Shown: positions 1-7,925 of the stretch, in pieces
Numbering within the stretch: position 1 is the first letter of the stretch
How the letters are laid out: each line of letters opens with the position of its first letter
DNA from: JBPEXY01 sp052031065
GTDB taxonomy: Bacteria; Pseudomonadota; Gammaproteobacteria; Immundisolibacterales; Immundisolibacteraceae
DNA: 29,929 bases
Assembly (NCBI GenBank): GCA_052031065.1
Contig: JBPEXY010000113.1
Location: 1 to 29,929, forward strand
Reading direction: 5' to 3'
Notes under the pieces: model-generated
Databases searched by the model: none
Told to the model about the DNA's origin: nothing
Seen by the model: only the letters and a program-made list of their open reading frames with translations
Translations under genes and position numbers: made by a program

Positions 1-96
1 ATCAACGGTAAGAAGACCAATTTCGGTAATGCGATCATCGGCTACCGAGCCTCCAGTAGACTCGATGTCGAGGAACACGAGAGGACGATCAATCAC
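1..96 (-). CDS. DnaQ-family 3'-5' exonuclease, N-terminal fragment (cut by window edge)
   Basis: Only the first 32 codons lie in the window. They read V-I-D-R-P-L-V-F-L-D-I-E-S-T-G-G followed by a DRITEIGLL segment. The D-x-E of FLDIEST is exonuclease motif I of the DEDD/DnaQ superfamily, and the DRITEIG segment is typical of the epsilon-like exonuclease domains. The start is a GTG (96-94) that overlaps the tag stop codon as GTGA, with a G-rich Shine-Dalgarno-like run just upstream inside tag, so the two genes are probably translationally coupled. By family knowledge such proteins are either stand-alone exonucleases or exonuclease plus GIY-YIG fusions; the fragment cannot distinguish these. 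A DNA-repair role next to tag is inference. Confidence 0.72.
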   Translation of the reverse strand, partial: MIDRPLVFLDIESTGGSVADDRITEIGLLTVD

Positions 97-662
97 CGCT
101 GCCCCCCCAGTTGGTGATACCGAAAACAGGAGTAGAGGTGGTCATTCACCATGCCCACCGACTGCATGAACGCATAGCAGGTGGTCGGACCGACAAACTT
201 GAAGCCAGCTTTCTTCAACGTTTTACTCATCGCAACAGATTCTTTTGATTGTGTTGGAAGCTCGGCCAGTTTTTGCCATTGATTCTGTCGGGGAACATCG
301 TCAACAAACTGCCAGAGAAGCTCCACCGGATCGCTACCCTGTGCTTCCAGCTGCAGCCAGGCGCGGGCATTGGCCACGAATGCATTCACTTTGCCCCGAT
401 GCCTGATGATCGCCGGGTTAGTCGATACCTGATCAATTTCTGCGGATGTCATCGCGGCAATTCGTTCTGGCCGGAACCGCCAGAAAAGATCGCGATAAGC
501 AGCTCGCTTTTGTAAAACGGTGCGCCAACTAAGCCCAGCCTGAGCCCCTTCCAGCAGCAGTGCTTCGAACAGTCGCTGCCGATCGCGGGTAACCACACCC
601 CACTCCGCGTCATGGTAGTTGATCATTATCGGGTCATTTCCAACCCAGGCGCAGCGATTCAC
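93..662 (-). CDS. tag: DNA-3-methyladenine glycosylase I
   Basis: Removes 3-methyladenine from alkylated DNA, leaving an abasic site for base excision repair in the cytoplasm. The protein tracks E. coli Tag along its length: RCAWVGNDP at the N-terminus (zinc-binding Cys region), YHDAEWG, LEGAQAGLSW with the helix-hairpin-helix glycosylase core, IIRHRGK, KALKK-like TLKKAGFKFVGPT and VNDH near the C-terminus. The frame is open upstream to a TTG at 704, but homology begins at the GTG at 662-660, immediately before N-R-C. That gives 189 residues, close to the 187 of E. coli Tag. No strong Shine-Dalgarno is seen for either start. The gene overlaps the following exonuclease gene by 4 nt. Confidence 0.93.
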   Translation of the reverse strand: MNRCAWVGNDPIMINYHDAEWGVVTRDRQRLFEALLLEGAQAGLSWRTVLQKRAAYRDLFWRFRPERIAAMTSAEIDQVSTNPAIIRHRGKVNAFVANARAWLQLEAQGSDPVELLWQFVDDVPRQNQWQKLAELPTQSKESVAMSKTLKKAGFKFVGPTTCYAFMQSVGMVNDHLYSCFRYHQLGGQR

Positions 663-1422
663 GGAATGGTATGTAACAGCCGATTCCCCTAATTCGTGGC
701 ACAAGCCGCAAATCCGGGATATGAGCAGTTTTCCTCTTGCCAGGGACAGGGAGATCTCGATGAACCACCGGGGTTCACTGTGAGTTACCCCGAGGCTGGC
801 TCTCGTCCAGTTCTAACTGCCAACACTTCAGTGTGAACGTTTATCACCTGGGACACTTATCGCCTGGGGTACGCGCTCATTCTACATTTATCTGCGTCTC
901 AGCGGCCGACCTGAAGGCAACCACTCTGGCGAATAACCCGGCGATCGTCGATTTTCAAGTACCCACTCTTCACGACTCCGATGGGGAACGACAATACAGT
1001 GCCAGCATAACAGTACAACCAGACCCACTGATCAGGAACAAGAAACTGCCCAAAATGGCACATGAGTCATCGAAACGACCGTTCCTGGTGTCGATTTAGC
1101 CTCAGGGTTACCTTTAGACCAAGTAGCGTTCGTATAACCAAGCAGTGATCCATCAACCGTGCACTGCGTAGGATTATAGGTAAATGGCCAAAAACGCAAT
1201 CGTCTGCAACTGGTAAAGATCCGCCCGATCCTAAACGGTGCAAACCTGGCATGGGTGGACGTTCAACCCAACACCCTGTGCAGAGCCCTCAATCGATATT
1301 ACTGATCGTGGTGAATGATTAAACCCACTGGACTCGCTGACCAATAACGCGCATCTTTGCCAGGACTGCTCGATCAACCTGATCACTTCAAACCCACACC
1401 AACTAGCAGCAAGGAGTACACC
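663..1422. other. Intergenic region between tag and katG; no convincing gene
   Basis: This gap of about 760 bases separates divergent tag and katG. Open frames here are short and resemble no family I recognise. It contains an imperfect hairpin at 770-791 (GGGGT/ACCCC) and two tandem copies of a 16-base unit at 841-856 and 857-872 (13 of 16 identical, sharing TTATC-CCTGGG). A promoter and peroxide-responsive (OxyR-type) site for katG would be expected here from other bacteria, but I cannot point to a convincing one. The low coding potential and tandem repeat leave open a decayed mobile element or pseudogene. Confidence 0.55.
841..872. repeat. 16-bp imperfect tandem duplication
   Basis: TTATCACCTGGGACAC is followed directly by TTATCGCCTGGGGTAC. 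The two copies agree at 13 of 16 positions. It lies in the non-coding gap upstream of katG. Function is unknown; it could be a chance duplication, a pair of protein-binding half sites on the same helix face, or the edge of a degraded element. Confidence 0.5.
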
Positions 1423-3573
1423 ATGTCTGAACAAAAATGCCCGGTAATGCACGGCGGAAAAACAGAAGCGAGCATGGCTGACGCCGACTGGTGGCCAAAG
1501 GCTTTGAACCTCGACATCCTCCATCAGCACGACCGCAAAACCGACCCTCTGGGAACAGGTTTCGATTACCGCAAAGAACTACAGCAACTTGATTTCGCCG
1601 CACTGAAGGAAGACCTCACCGCGCTCATGACCGACAGTCAGTCCTGGTGGCCCGCAGACTGGGGACATTACGGCGGGCTGATGATTCGCATGACCTGGCA
1701 CGCAGCCGGAACCTACCGCACAGCGGATGGTCGCGGTGGCGCGGCAACGGGCAACCAGCGCTTTGCCCCGCTTAATTCCTGGCCAGATAATGCCAATCTG
1801 GACAAAGCGCGCCGCCTACTTTGGCCAATCAAGAAAAAATACGGCAACAAACTGAGCTGGGCCGACCTCATTGCCTATGCCGGCACCATCGCCTATGAAT
1901 CCATGGGCCTTAAAACATACGGTTTTGCATTTGGTCGGGAAGACATCTGGCACCCTGAAAAAGATATCTACTGGGGGTCGGAAACGGAATGGCTCGGGCG
2001 TGACCGCTATGACGACGATAGCAGAGCGGAGTCACTTGAAAACCCGCTGGCCGCTGTTCAGATGGGGCTGATATACGTTAATCCGGAAGGCGTCGGCGGC
2101 AAACCTGACCCACAGAAAACCGCTGACGAAGTCCGCGAAACCTTTGCGCGTATGGCGATGAACGACGAGGAAACGGTCGCGCTGACGGCGGGCGGCCACA
2201 CTGTTGGCAAAACTCACGGTAACGGAAACGCTGCTGAGATAGGACCTGAGCCCGAAGGGGCAGAACTGCACGAGCAGGGGCTGGGATGGAACAACCATAC
2301 CAGTCGTGGCATCGGGCGGGATACCGTAACCAGTGGTCTGGAAGGCGCCTGGACCACTCACCCAACCCAGTGGGATAACGGCTATTTCCACTTACTGCTG
2401 AATTACGACTGGGAATTGAAGAAAAGCCCGGCCGGTGCCTGGCAGTGGGAACCGGTTGATATTCGCGAGGAAGACCAACCAGTGGATGTCGAGGACCCGG
2501 CAATCCGTCACAATCCGATCATGACCGACGCAGACATGGCAATGAAGGTAGACCCGGCCTACCGCAGGATTTCCGACCGCTTTTATAACGACCCGGATTA
2601 CTTTTCTGAGGTATTTGCCCGAGCTTGGTTCAAACTGACCCACCGCGACATGGGACCCAAATCGCGGTTTATCGGGCCAGACGTGCCAGACGACGAGCTG
2701 CTCTGGCAGGACCCGATCCCTGCAGGATCCACCAACTATGATCAGCAGGCGGCGAAAGACAAAATTGCCGCCAGCGATTTAACCATTGCCGAACTGGTCT
2801 CGACGGCATGGGATAGCGCCAGAACCTACCGAGGCTCCGATATGCGCGGCGGTGCTAACGGAGCACGCATCAGGTTGGCTCCACAGAAGGACTGGGAGGG
2901 TAACGAACCTCAACGACTGCAAAAAGTGTTGGCAACCCTCACACCGATTGCCGAGGAGGTGGGGGCCAGCCTGGCCGATATCATCGTGCTCGCCGGTAAC
3001 GTGGGTGTTGAAAAAGCTGCTCGTGCCGGCGGCCATAAGGTCACCGTACCGTTCACACCCGGACGCGGTGACGCCAGTGAAAAGATGACCGACGTAGAAG
3101 GCTTCGCGGTGCTTGAACCAATCCATGATGGTTACCGAAACTGGCTGAAAAAAGACTATGCTGTGCGCCCGGAAGAACTGCTGCTGGATCGCACACAATT
3201 GATGGGCCTTACCGCCGCTGAAATGACTGTTCTGGTCGGCGGTATGCGTGTACTCGACACCAACCACGGTGGGTCCCGGCACGGTGTATTGACTGAACGG
3301 GCCGGTCAGTTGACCAACGATTTTTTCGTTAACCTGACTGATATGAATTACAGCTGGCAGCCAGCGGCGAACAACCTGTACGAGATACAAGACCGGACGT
3401 CGGGTGCTGTGAAATGGACTGCCACACGGGTTGACCTCGTCTTTGGTTCCAACTCTATCTTGAGGGCTTATGCTGAACTCTATGCTCAGGATGACAATCA
3501 GGAGAAATTCGTCAACGATTTCATCGCGGCATGGAACAAGGTGATGAACGCTGACCGTTTCGACATCGAATGA
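1423..3573 (+). CDS. katG: Catalase-peroxidase KatG
   Basis: Bifunctional haem catalase-peroxidase that removes hydrogen peroxide. The protein has 716 residues in two tandem peroxidase-like domains, the usual KatG size. Distal haem residues Arg89, Trp92 and His93 sit in RMTWHAAGTYR, and the proximal His259 in GGHTVGKTHG. The Met-Tyr-Trp cross-link needed for catalase activity is present as Trp92, Tyr218 (GLIYVNPEG) and Met244 (FARMAMND), with the same 26-residue Tyr-Met spacing as in Mycobacterium tuberculosis KatG. The C-terminal half retains VPFTPGR and the NDFFVNL segment. The ATG at 1423 is preceded by AAGGAG at 1411-1416, which fixes the start; the frame is open 22 codons further upstream. 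It stands alone, convergent with the downstream phospholipase-D-type gene. Confidence 0.97.
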   Translation: MSEQKCPVMHGGKTEASMADADWWPKALNLDILHQHDRKTDPLGTGFDYRKELQQLDFAALKEDLTALMTDSQSWWPADWGHYGGLMIRMTWHAAGTYRTADGRGGAATGNQRFAPLNSWPDNANLDKARRLLWPIKKKYGNKLSWADLIAYAGTIAYESMGLKTYGFAFGREDIWHPEKDIYWGSETEWLGRDRYDDDSRAESLENPLAAVQMGLIYVNPEGVGGKPDPQKTADEVRETFARMAMNDEETVALTAGGHTVGKTHGNGNAAEIGPEPEGAELHEQGLGWNNHTSRGIGRDTVTSGLEGAWTTHPTQWDNGYFHLLLNYDWELKKSPAGAWQWEPVDIREEDQPVDVEDPAIRHNPIMTDADMAMKVDPAYRRISDRFYNDPDYFSEVFARAWFKLTHRDMGPKSRFIGPDVPDDELLWQDPIPAGSTNYDQQAAKDKIAASDLTIAELVSTAWDSARTYRGSDMRGGANGARIRLAPQKDWEGNEPQRLQKVLATLTPIAEEVGASLADIIVLAGNVGVEKAARAGGHKVTVPFTPGRGDASEKMTDVEGFAVLEPIHDGYRNWLKKDYAVRPEELLLDRTQLMGLTAAEMTVLVGGMRVLDTNHGGSRHGVLTERAGQLTNDFFVNLTDMNYSWQPAANNLYEIQDRTSGAVKWTATRVDLVFGSNSILRAYAELYAQDDNQEKFVNDFIAAWNKVMNADRFDIE

Positions 3574-3588
3574 TCTGCGGCTAGACGA

Positions 3589-3621
3589 CACCTCCAGCCG
3601 CTCACTGCGCGGTTGGAGGTG
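3589..3621. terminator. Hairpin between convergent katG and the PLD-type gene
   Basis: CACCTCCA (3589-3596) pairs perfectly with TGGAGGTG (3614-3621). The stem continues inward through a G-T wobble and CCGC/GCGG, giving a 13-bp stem with a 7-nt loop. It lies 15 bases after the katG stop and 14 bases before the end of the opposing gene. Neither side has a T-run, so it is at best a non-canonical bidirectional terminator. Confidence 0.5.
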
Positions 3622-3635
3622 CTGGGTCCAGGTGC

Positions 3636-4886
3636 TCAAAGGTGTGATTCGAACACCCGTACCAAGCGTTCCCGCAGTCGCTGCAGCCAACCGCGCTGGC
3701 GCCATCTAGTCAGGTCAATAACCGTCCCACGAGCATGATCAGCATCAAAGTGAGCATCAAGATGCTGCGCCAGCCCTTTGTCATCACATATCAGGCAAAT
3801 CTCATCATCCTTGCCCATTGAGCGCCGATTAAAATTGGCGGAACCGATCATTGAATAGTGACCATCAACGGTAATTACCTTTGCATGGAGCATGGTGGGT
3901 TGGTATTCAATGACCTGGACTCCGGCTTCCAGCAGAGCTTCGTAATGATATTGGCCTGCCCAGCGGACAAAGGGGTGATCCTGATGGGGGCCGGCGGTGA
4001 GTATTTGCACCGTCACGCCGCGCCGAGCTATGGCAACCAAATCAGCAAGTAACTCCTGATCGGGCACGAAATAAGGGGTGGTGATTCGCAACTGCGATTT
4101 CGCCGCATGTAACAGTGGGCGAATCGCTGTGGCGACGTCACTCCAGTCGCGGGATGCTACCGACCGCAGCACCATCACCTTGACGCCGTTATCAAACTCT
4201 TTCTGTGCAGCAGGGATGCCAAACTCCCGGTCGCTGACCATCTCTGCCCAGTTACCGATAAACGCCGAACGCAGGCCTGTTACAGCCGGTCCCTCAACAC
4301 GAAAATGGGTATCCCGCCACTCCCGCGGATTACGTGCGTCACCTTCCCATTCGCCAGCAATCCCCACTCCGCCGGTAAAACCTACTCGCCCGTCACAGAT
4401 CAGCAACTTACGGTGGGTGCGTCGGTTATTCGCCCAGAAACGCAACCTTTTCAGCGGCCGAAACCAGACAACCTGAGCTCCGGCATCGCGCATCTGGTCG
4501 ACGAGCTGGTGATCAATAGTGGCCGCACCGAAAGCATCCAGCAACACCTTTACCGATAACCCGTCTGCGGCCCGCCGCGCCAGAATATCGGCAAATCGCC
4601 CAGCAATGGACCCCTGCCAATAGACGAAAGTCAGAAACTCGATGGTTTCCCGGGCATCCTCCATCGCCGCAATCATCGCTGGAAAAATTTCGGCCCCGTT
4701 GCATAACACCTCAACAGAATTGCCTGCGGTGAACTGCATACCCAAAGACATTTCCAGCACCGCCGGCAAGTCAGCAACCTCGGGCGGCGCATCCACCAAA
4801 AGCTGGCGGTCTACTCGGTCCGATTGGATATTGATCGGGGAAACTCCCATGAGCTGGATGACATGTTGATAGCTATTGAGGGCCAA
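3636..4886 (-). CDS. Phospholipase D-family phosphatidyltransferase, cardiolipin synthase-like
   Basis: Two HKD motifs place this in the phospholipase D superfamily: THRKLLICD (His158, Lys160, Asp165) and MLHAKVITVD (His334, Lys336, Asp341), each followed by the usual G-G or G-S-A-N-F-N segment. The GSANFNRRS tail after the second motif and YFVPDQELL before it are typical of bacterial cardiolipin synthases, which join two phospholipids to form cardiolipin at the inner membrane. There is no N-terminal membrane pair, so it resembles ClsB-type rather than ClsA-type enzymes. The start is uncertain: a TTG at 4886 has GAGG four bases upstream and directly follows an in-frame stop, while an ATG at 4850 lacks a clear Shine-Dalgarno. 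It lies 293 bases downstream of the polyamine genes. The substrate is inferred. Confidence 0.85.
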   Translation of the reverse strand: MALNSYQHVIQLMGVSPINIQSDRVDRQLLVDAPPEVADLPAVLEMSLGMQFTAGNSVEVLCNGAEIFPAMIAAMEDARETIEFLTFVYWQGSIAGRFADILARRAADGLSVKVLLDAFGAATIDHQLVDQMRDAGAQVVWFRPLKRLRFWANNRRTHRKLLICDGRVGFTGGVGIAGEWEGDARNPREWRDTHFRVEGPAVTGLRSAFIGNWAEMVSDREFGIPAAQKEFDNGVKVMVLRSVASRDWSDVATAIRPLLHAAKSQLRITTPYFVPDQELLADLVAIARRGVTVQILTAGPHQDHPFVRWAGQYHYEALLEAGVQVIEYQPTMLHAKVITVDGHYSMIGSANFNRRSMGKDDEICLICDDKGLAQHLDAHFDADHARGTVIDLTRWRQRGWLQRLRERLVRVFESHL

Positions 4887-5179
4887 TGTGCCTCAAATGA
4901 CGACTTACGCCAACTGAGAAGACCACTAGATTTCATCATGGACATACACGTCGACCATCGCGAACCCTGGCGACAATAAATACACCTCACAAACAGGCGG
5001 TGGAGCACAGCATGACGCACCTCAGCAAGCTAAGTGGCCTTGGGATCTACCGGACCCCGTTAGCTGCGCGGGCATGTCAGGTTCGAAAAACAACTAAACA
5101 AACCTGGTCGTTTCCATAAACAAAGCGCCGCATCCGCCCTCTAAGGGGCTAATATTCGAGGCTCCTCAAGCCACCCAGG

Positions 5180-6325
5180 TCAACCAATATATGCGACCGT
5201 TGGGGTTTCGGCGCGGCCGTTGATGGCGACTAATTTTGCTGGTTGTATCCCATTGAACTGGGTAGCGCTGGCATGGGTGTAGGCACCCATCTGGCTGCCG
5301 ATTACCAGGTCACCAATCGTCAGTGGCGGCAGGGGGATATCCTCGGCCACTACATCGATGCTGTCGCAGGTGGGTCCGGCGATAACGGCGGGTCGTTTTT
5401 CACCCTCTGCAAACACCTGCAGCGGGTAGCGGGCATGATCAAATAGCTGACCGCTGTAACAGCCATAAACGCCGTCATCGATATAGTACCAGGGCACCCC
5501 TCCCCGCTCTGCCTGACCAACCACCCGGCTAATGGAGTAACCGGCAGGAGCGATTAGATATCGGCCCGGTTCAGCGATGACCTGTGTCTGCTCGGGGAGG
5601 TGCTGCAGCGCAGCGCGAATGGGCGCACAAAAGGCATCTATTTCCGGTACGGCGGTGTCATAGCCGACTGGAAAGCCGCCACCTATATCGAGCACGCTCA
5701 GTTGAGGATGGCTAAACCGCAATTGCCGAAACAACTGCGCACACTGCTCTATAGCGTATTCGTGCTGCTGCGGGCTGCTGCATTGCGAGCCGACATGAAA
5801 CGAGAACCCTTTGACCAGAACGCCCAACTCTGCGGCGCGGGCCAAAAGGGGTTCGACGTCAGCTGGCTGACAACCAAATTTGCGCGCCAGATCGACCACC
5901 GCACTGGTGTTGCGAAAGCCGATACGGATCAGTAGCCCCACCCGGTCACGATAAGGTTTGAATTTCTCCAATTCCAGCGGGTTATCGACCACGAAGGTGG
6001 TGCAGCCAAAACGGAGTGCATCACGGATATCGCGGTCACTTTTTACCGGGTGGGTATGGATGGTACGGCGAGGGTTAATGTGCTCATCTCTGAGCAGGTT
6101 TGATTCGCCGACGCTGGCGATATCAAAGCCGACGCCCAGGGCATCCAGCTCGCGTACGATTTTCGGGTGCGCCAGTGCTTTCAACGCGTAGTAGAGCTGC
6201 ACACCAGGCAGCGCGCCCTGCAGACGCTCTACCTGCTGTTGAAGCCGGAAACAGTCAATCAGGAACAGCGGCGTGCCGTGCTCGGCAGCCAGCTGTTCGG
6301 CCAATTCACGATTCAGCTCGTTCAT
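5180..6325 (-). CDS. Ornithine/lysine decarboxylase, fold-III PLP enzyme
   Basis: Decarboxylates ornithine to putrescine (some members also lysine to cadaverine), feeding the adjacent spermidine genes. The 381-residue protein has the alanine-racemase-fold landmarks of eukaryotic-type ODC: the PLP lysine in YYALKALAHP (Lys49), FHVGSQ (His177), DIGGGFP, the phosphate-binding EPGRYL (252-257), the catalytic cysteine in GPTCDSID (Cys320, Asp321) and MGAYTHASATQFNG. The GPTCDSID motif fits ODC/LDC rather than carboxynorspermidine decarboxylase. The ATG at 6325 overlaps the last base of the speE stop (TGATG); a GTG one codon earlier is possible. Substrate preference between ornithine and lysine cannot be read from the sequence, but coupling to speD-speE favours ornithine. 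Confidence 0.9.
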   Translation of the reverse strand: MNELNRELAEQLAAEHGTPLFLIDCFRLQQQVERLQGALPGVQLYYALKALAHPKIVRELDALGVGFDIASVGESNLLRDEHINPRRTIHTHPVKSDRDIRDALRFGCTTFVVDNPLELEKFKPYRDRVGLLIRIGFRNTSAVVDLARKFGCQPADVEPLLARAAELGVLVKGFSFHVGSQCSSPQQHEYAIEQCAQLFRQLRFSHPQLSVLDIGGGFPVGYDTAVPEIDAFCAPIRAALQHLPEQTQVIAEPGRYLIAPAGYSISRVVGQAERGGVPWYYIDDGVYGCYSGQLFDHARYPLQVFAEGEKRPAVIAGPTCDSIDVVAEDIPLPPLTIGDLVIGSQMGAYTHASATQFNGIQPAKLVAINGRAETPTVAYIG

Positions 6326-7191
6326 CACCGGGCTCCGATTTCATTCAGCTGGCTCTGCAGATACTGAGGCAAGGCAAAAGCTGCTTGATGTATTTGCGGA
6401 TTGTAGTAACGGGTAGTGATGCCGCTGGCCACAAACCGCTGTTGCAGCTGCTCGGCGCTGACGTGACGCAGGCCGGCATCATCACTGGCCCAGCCAAACG
6501 CCATGATACCGCCCACATAGGTGGGTACCGCAGCGCTGTAGAAGGCCCAGTCGGCAAAAATTTCGGCAAAGGCACGGGCGCTGCCGAGACACTCGTCGAC
6601 CTGGAAAAACGGCACCCCGTTCTGGGTTACCAGCAGACCACCCGCTGCCAGGCAGCGTTTGCAGTTGCGATAAAAGGTCTGCGTAAACAGCGAGCTACCC
6701 GGCCCGATAGGGTCGGTGGAATCAACAATGATCAGGTCAAACCGCAGCTCAGTGTCGGCGACGAACTGGTTACCATCAGAAATGATCAGATTGAACCGGG
6801 GGTCATCAAATGCACCAGCGCTGTGGTTGGGGAAATACTCCCGCGCCATGTCGACCACCGCACGATCAATTTCCACCTGATGGATCGATTCAACACTGGC
6901 GTGACGACACAGCTCTCGGGCAATGCCGCCATCCCCCCCGCCGATCACCAGGACCCGGCCCACATTGCCGTGGGCCAGCAGCGGCTGGTGGGTGAGCATT
7001 TCGTGGTAGATGAACTCGTCCCGTTCGGTAGTCTGCACCACGCCGTCAAGCACCATCACCCGGCCAAATCGGGCGTTGTGAAAGATCATCAAATGCTGAT
7101 GGTCGGTTTTTGACTCGAACTCGACCCGATCGATACTGAAGCTCTGCCCATAGGCGTCATACAGCGTCTCGTGCCAGACCCGGTTAGTCAC
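6325..7191 (-). CDS. speE: Spermidine synthase
   Basis: Transfers aminopropyl from decarboxylated S-adenosylmethionine to putrescine, making spermidine and methylthioadenosine. It matches E. coli SpeE almost end to end, with the same length (288 residues from the GTG). Motifs include WHETLYDAYGQ, MVLDGVVQTTERDEFIYHEM, the dcSAM-binding GGGDGG, and the catalytic Asp in VDSTDPIGPG (Asp157 from the GTG, equivalent to E. coli Asp158). VPTYVGGIMAFG and RYYNPQIHQAAFALPQYL close the protein. GTG at 7191 or TTG at 7194 could start it; GAGG lies 6-8 bases upstream inside speD. It overlaps the end of speD by 8 bases and abuts the decarboxylase gene. The methylthioadenosine by-product links functionally to mtnA at the right end of the window. 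Confidence 0.96.
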   Translation of the reverse strand: MTNRVWHETLYDAYGQSFSIDRVEFESKTDHQHLMIFHNARFGRVMVLDGVVQTTERDEFIYHEMLTHQPLLAHGNVGRVLVIGGGDGGIARELCRHASVESIHQVEIDRAVVDMAREYFPNHSAGAFDDPRFNLIISDGNQFVADTELRFDLIIVDSTDPIGPGSSLFTQTFYRNCKRCLAAGGLLVTQNGVPFFQVDECLGSARAFAEIFADWAFYSAAVPTYVGGIMAFGWASDDAGLRHVSAEQLQQRFVASGITTRYYNPQIHQAAFALPQYLQSQLNEIGAR

Positions 7192-7666
7192 CAATCTGGC
7201 CTCGCTTCAAGGTTTTTAACTCTATCTGGGCGGGGGCAAAGGCGCGCTGTAACACCGGAATCGCCTCGTGGGGACGCGCATCGCCGCACATGAAAACATC
7301 GAACGCCGCATAATTGATTTCTGGCCAGGTGTGAACACTGATGTGCGATTCAGCCAGCACGGCAACACCGGAAATACCGCCAGTCGGCGTGAAATGATGC
7401 AGATGAAGGTGCAGTAGCGTAGCACCGCAGGCATCGACGCAATCGCGGAACGCCTGTTCCAGAAGTGCCAGGTTATCGAGCTGTGACGCACCCCAGAAAT
7501 CGAAGACAAGATGCTGCCCGGCATAGGCGACGCCATCTTCAACAATGAAATGGTCCAGCGCTGCCGACTGCTGATCGATTGTCACCAGCGTCGGTTTAAC
7601 AGAAGCCTGCGTGAACTCCACGCGGGCCGGATCTTCAGCGTGCGTATCGCTACACACAGAGAGCAT
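7184..7666 (-). CDS. speD: S-adenosylmethionine decarboxylase proenzyme, class 1B type
   Basis: Pyruvoyl enzyme that makes decarboxylated SAM for SpeE. The self-cleavage site is in LAESHISVHTWPE: cleavage is expected between Glu106 and Ser107, Ser107 becoming the pyruvoyl group, with His112 and Cys127 (FMCG) as the processing/proton-donor residues. This arrangement is that of the short class 1B enzymes known from Bacillus and Thermotoga, not the longer 1A enzyme of E. coli. The core (GQHLVFDFWGA onward) aligns from about residue 50, leaving an N-terminal extension of roughly 50 residues not found in the short homologues. The ATG at 7666 is chosen; a TTG at 7678 is in frame. First gene of the speD-speE-decarboxylase operon. 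Confidence 0.93.
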   Translation of the reverse strand: MLSVCSDTHAEDPARVEFTQASVKPTLVTIDQQSAALDHFIVEDGVAYAGQHLVFDFWGASQLDNLALLEQAFRDCVDACGATLLHLHLHHFTPTGGISGVAVLAESHISVHTWPEINYAAFDVFMCGDARPHEAIPVLQRAFAPAQIELKTLKRGQIGD

Positions 7667-7689
7667 GGTTGATGCCAACAGTGCGATCT

Positions 7690-7750
7690 CCCGATAAGCG
7701 CCAAAAAAGGCGGTTCATCCAAAAAGTGCTTACGCGCCTTTCCTATCGGG
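7690..7750 (-). promoter_or_regulatory. Structured speD leader with alternative pairings
   Basis: In the predicted speD 5' leader, CCCGATA (7690-7696) and TATCGGG (7744-7750) are perfect complements and would close a 61-nt domain. Inside it, on the transcript, come GGCG (7738-7735), then CGCC (7712-7709), then GGCG (7702-7699). The central CGCC can pair with either flanking GGCG, in one case as a tight hairpin with a U6 loop, so the two folds exclude each other. It ends 23 bases before the speD ATG. A regulatory role is inference. Confidence 0.45.
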
Positions 7751-7807
7751 ATCGAACGCTTGGGCTAGAAGTACATAAAACCTCAACAGCTTGAAGTGGG
7801 GCGACGA

Positions 7808-7835
7808 ATTCTAGTCGGAACGATCAAAATTGCAA
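7808..7835 (-). promoter_or_regulatory. Sigma-70-type promoter for the speD operon
   Basis: On the minus strand TTGCAA (7835-7830) and TAGAAT (7813-7808) are separated by 16 bases, close to the TTGACA/TATAAT consensus. Transcription would start near 7801 and give a leader of about 135 nt that contains the structured element at 7690-7750. Confidence 0.6.
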
Positions 7836-7863
7836 TCGATAAATCTCACCTTTTTCGCTAACT

Positions 7864-7920
7864 GGGGGCTGACAGTTCCGACCGTCGTTTTCAGCCGACA
7901 AACGACGCCGTAATGCCCCC
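7864..7920 (-). terminator. Nested hairpin after the Rieske oxygenase gene
   Basis: An inner perfect 8-bp stem, CGTCGTTT (7883-7890) with AAACGACG (7900-7907) and a 9-nt loop, lies within an outer GGGGGC (7864-7869)/GCCCCC (7915-7920) pairing. It begins 6 bases beyond the oxygenase stop codon. There is no clear T-run after it, so it may be a non-canonical terminator or a transcript-stabilising structure. Confidence 0.45.
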
Positions 7921-7925
7921 TGGCT

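Noticed and set aside
833..1099. 88-codon plus-strand open frame upstream of katG
   Set aside because: No homology or Shine-Dalgarno is seen, and it spans the tandem repeat; probably chance or degraded sequence.
2779..3705. Long minus-strand open frame (308 codons) opposite katG
   Set aside because: It lies antisense to the conserved C-terminal half of katG and runs into the opposing gene. Its translation matches no family and it is a shadow of katG codon bias.
6100..7113. Plus-strand open frame of 337 codons opposite speE and the decarboxylase
   Set aside because: It is fully antisense to two well-identified genes, with no recognisable domain.
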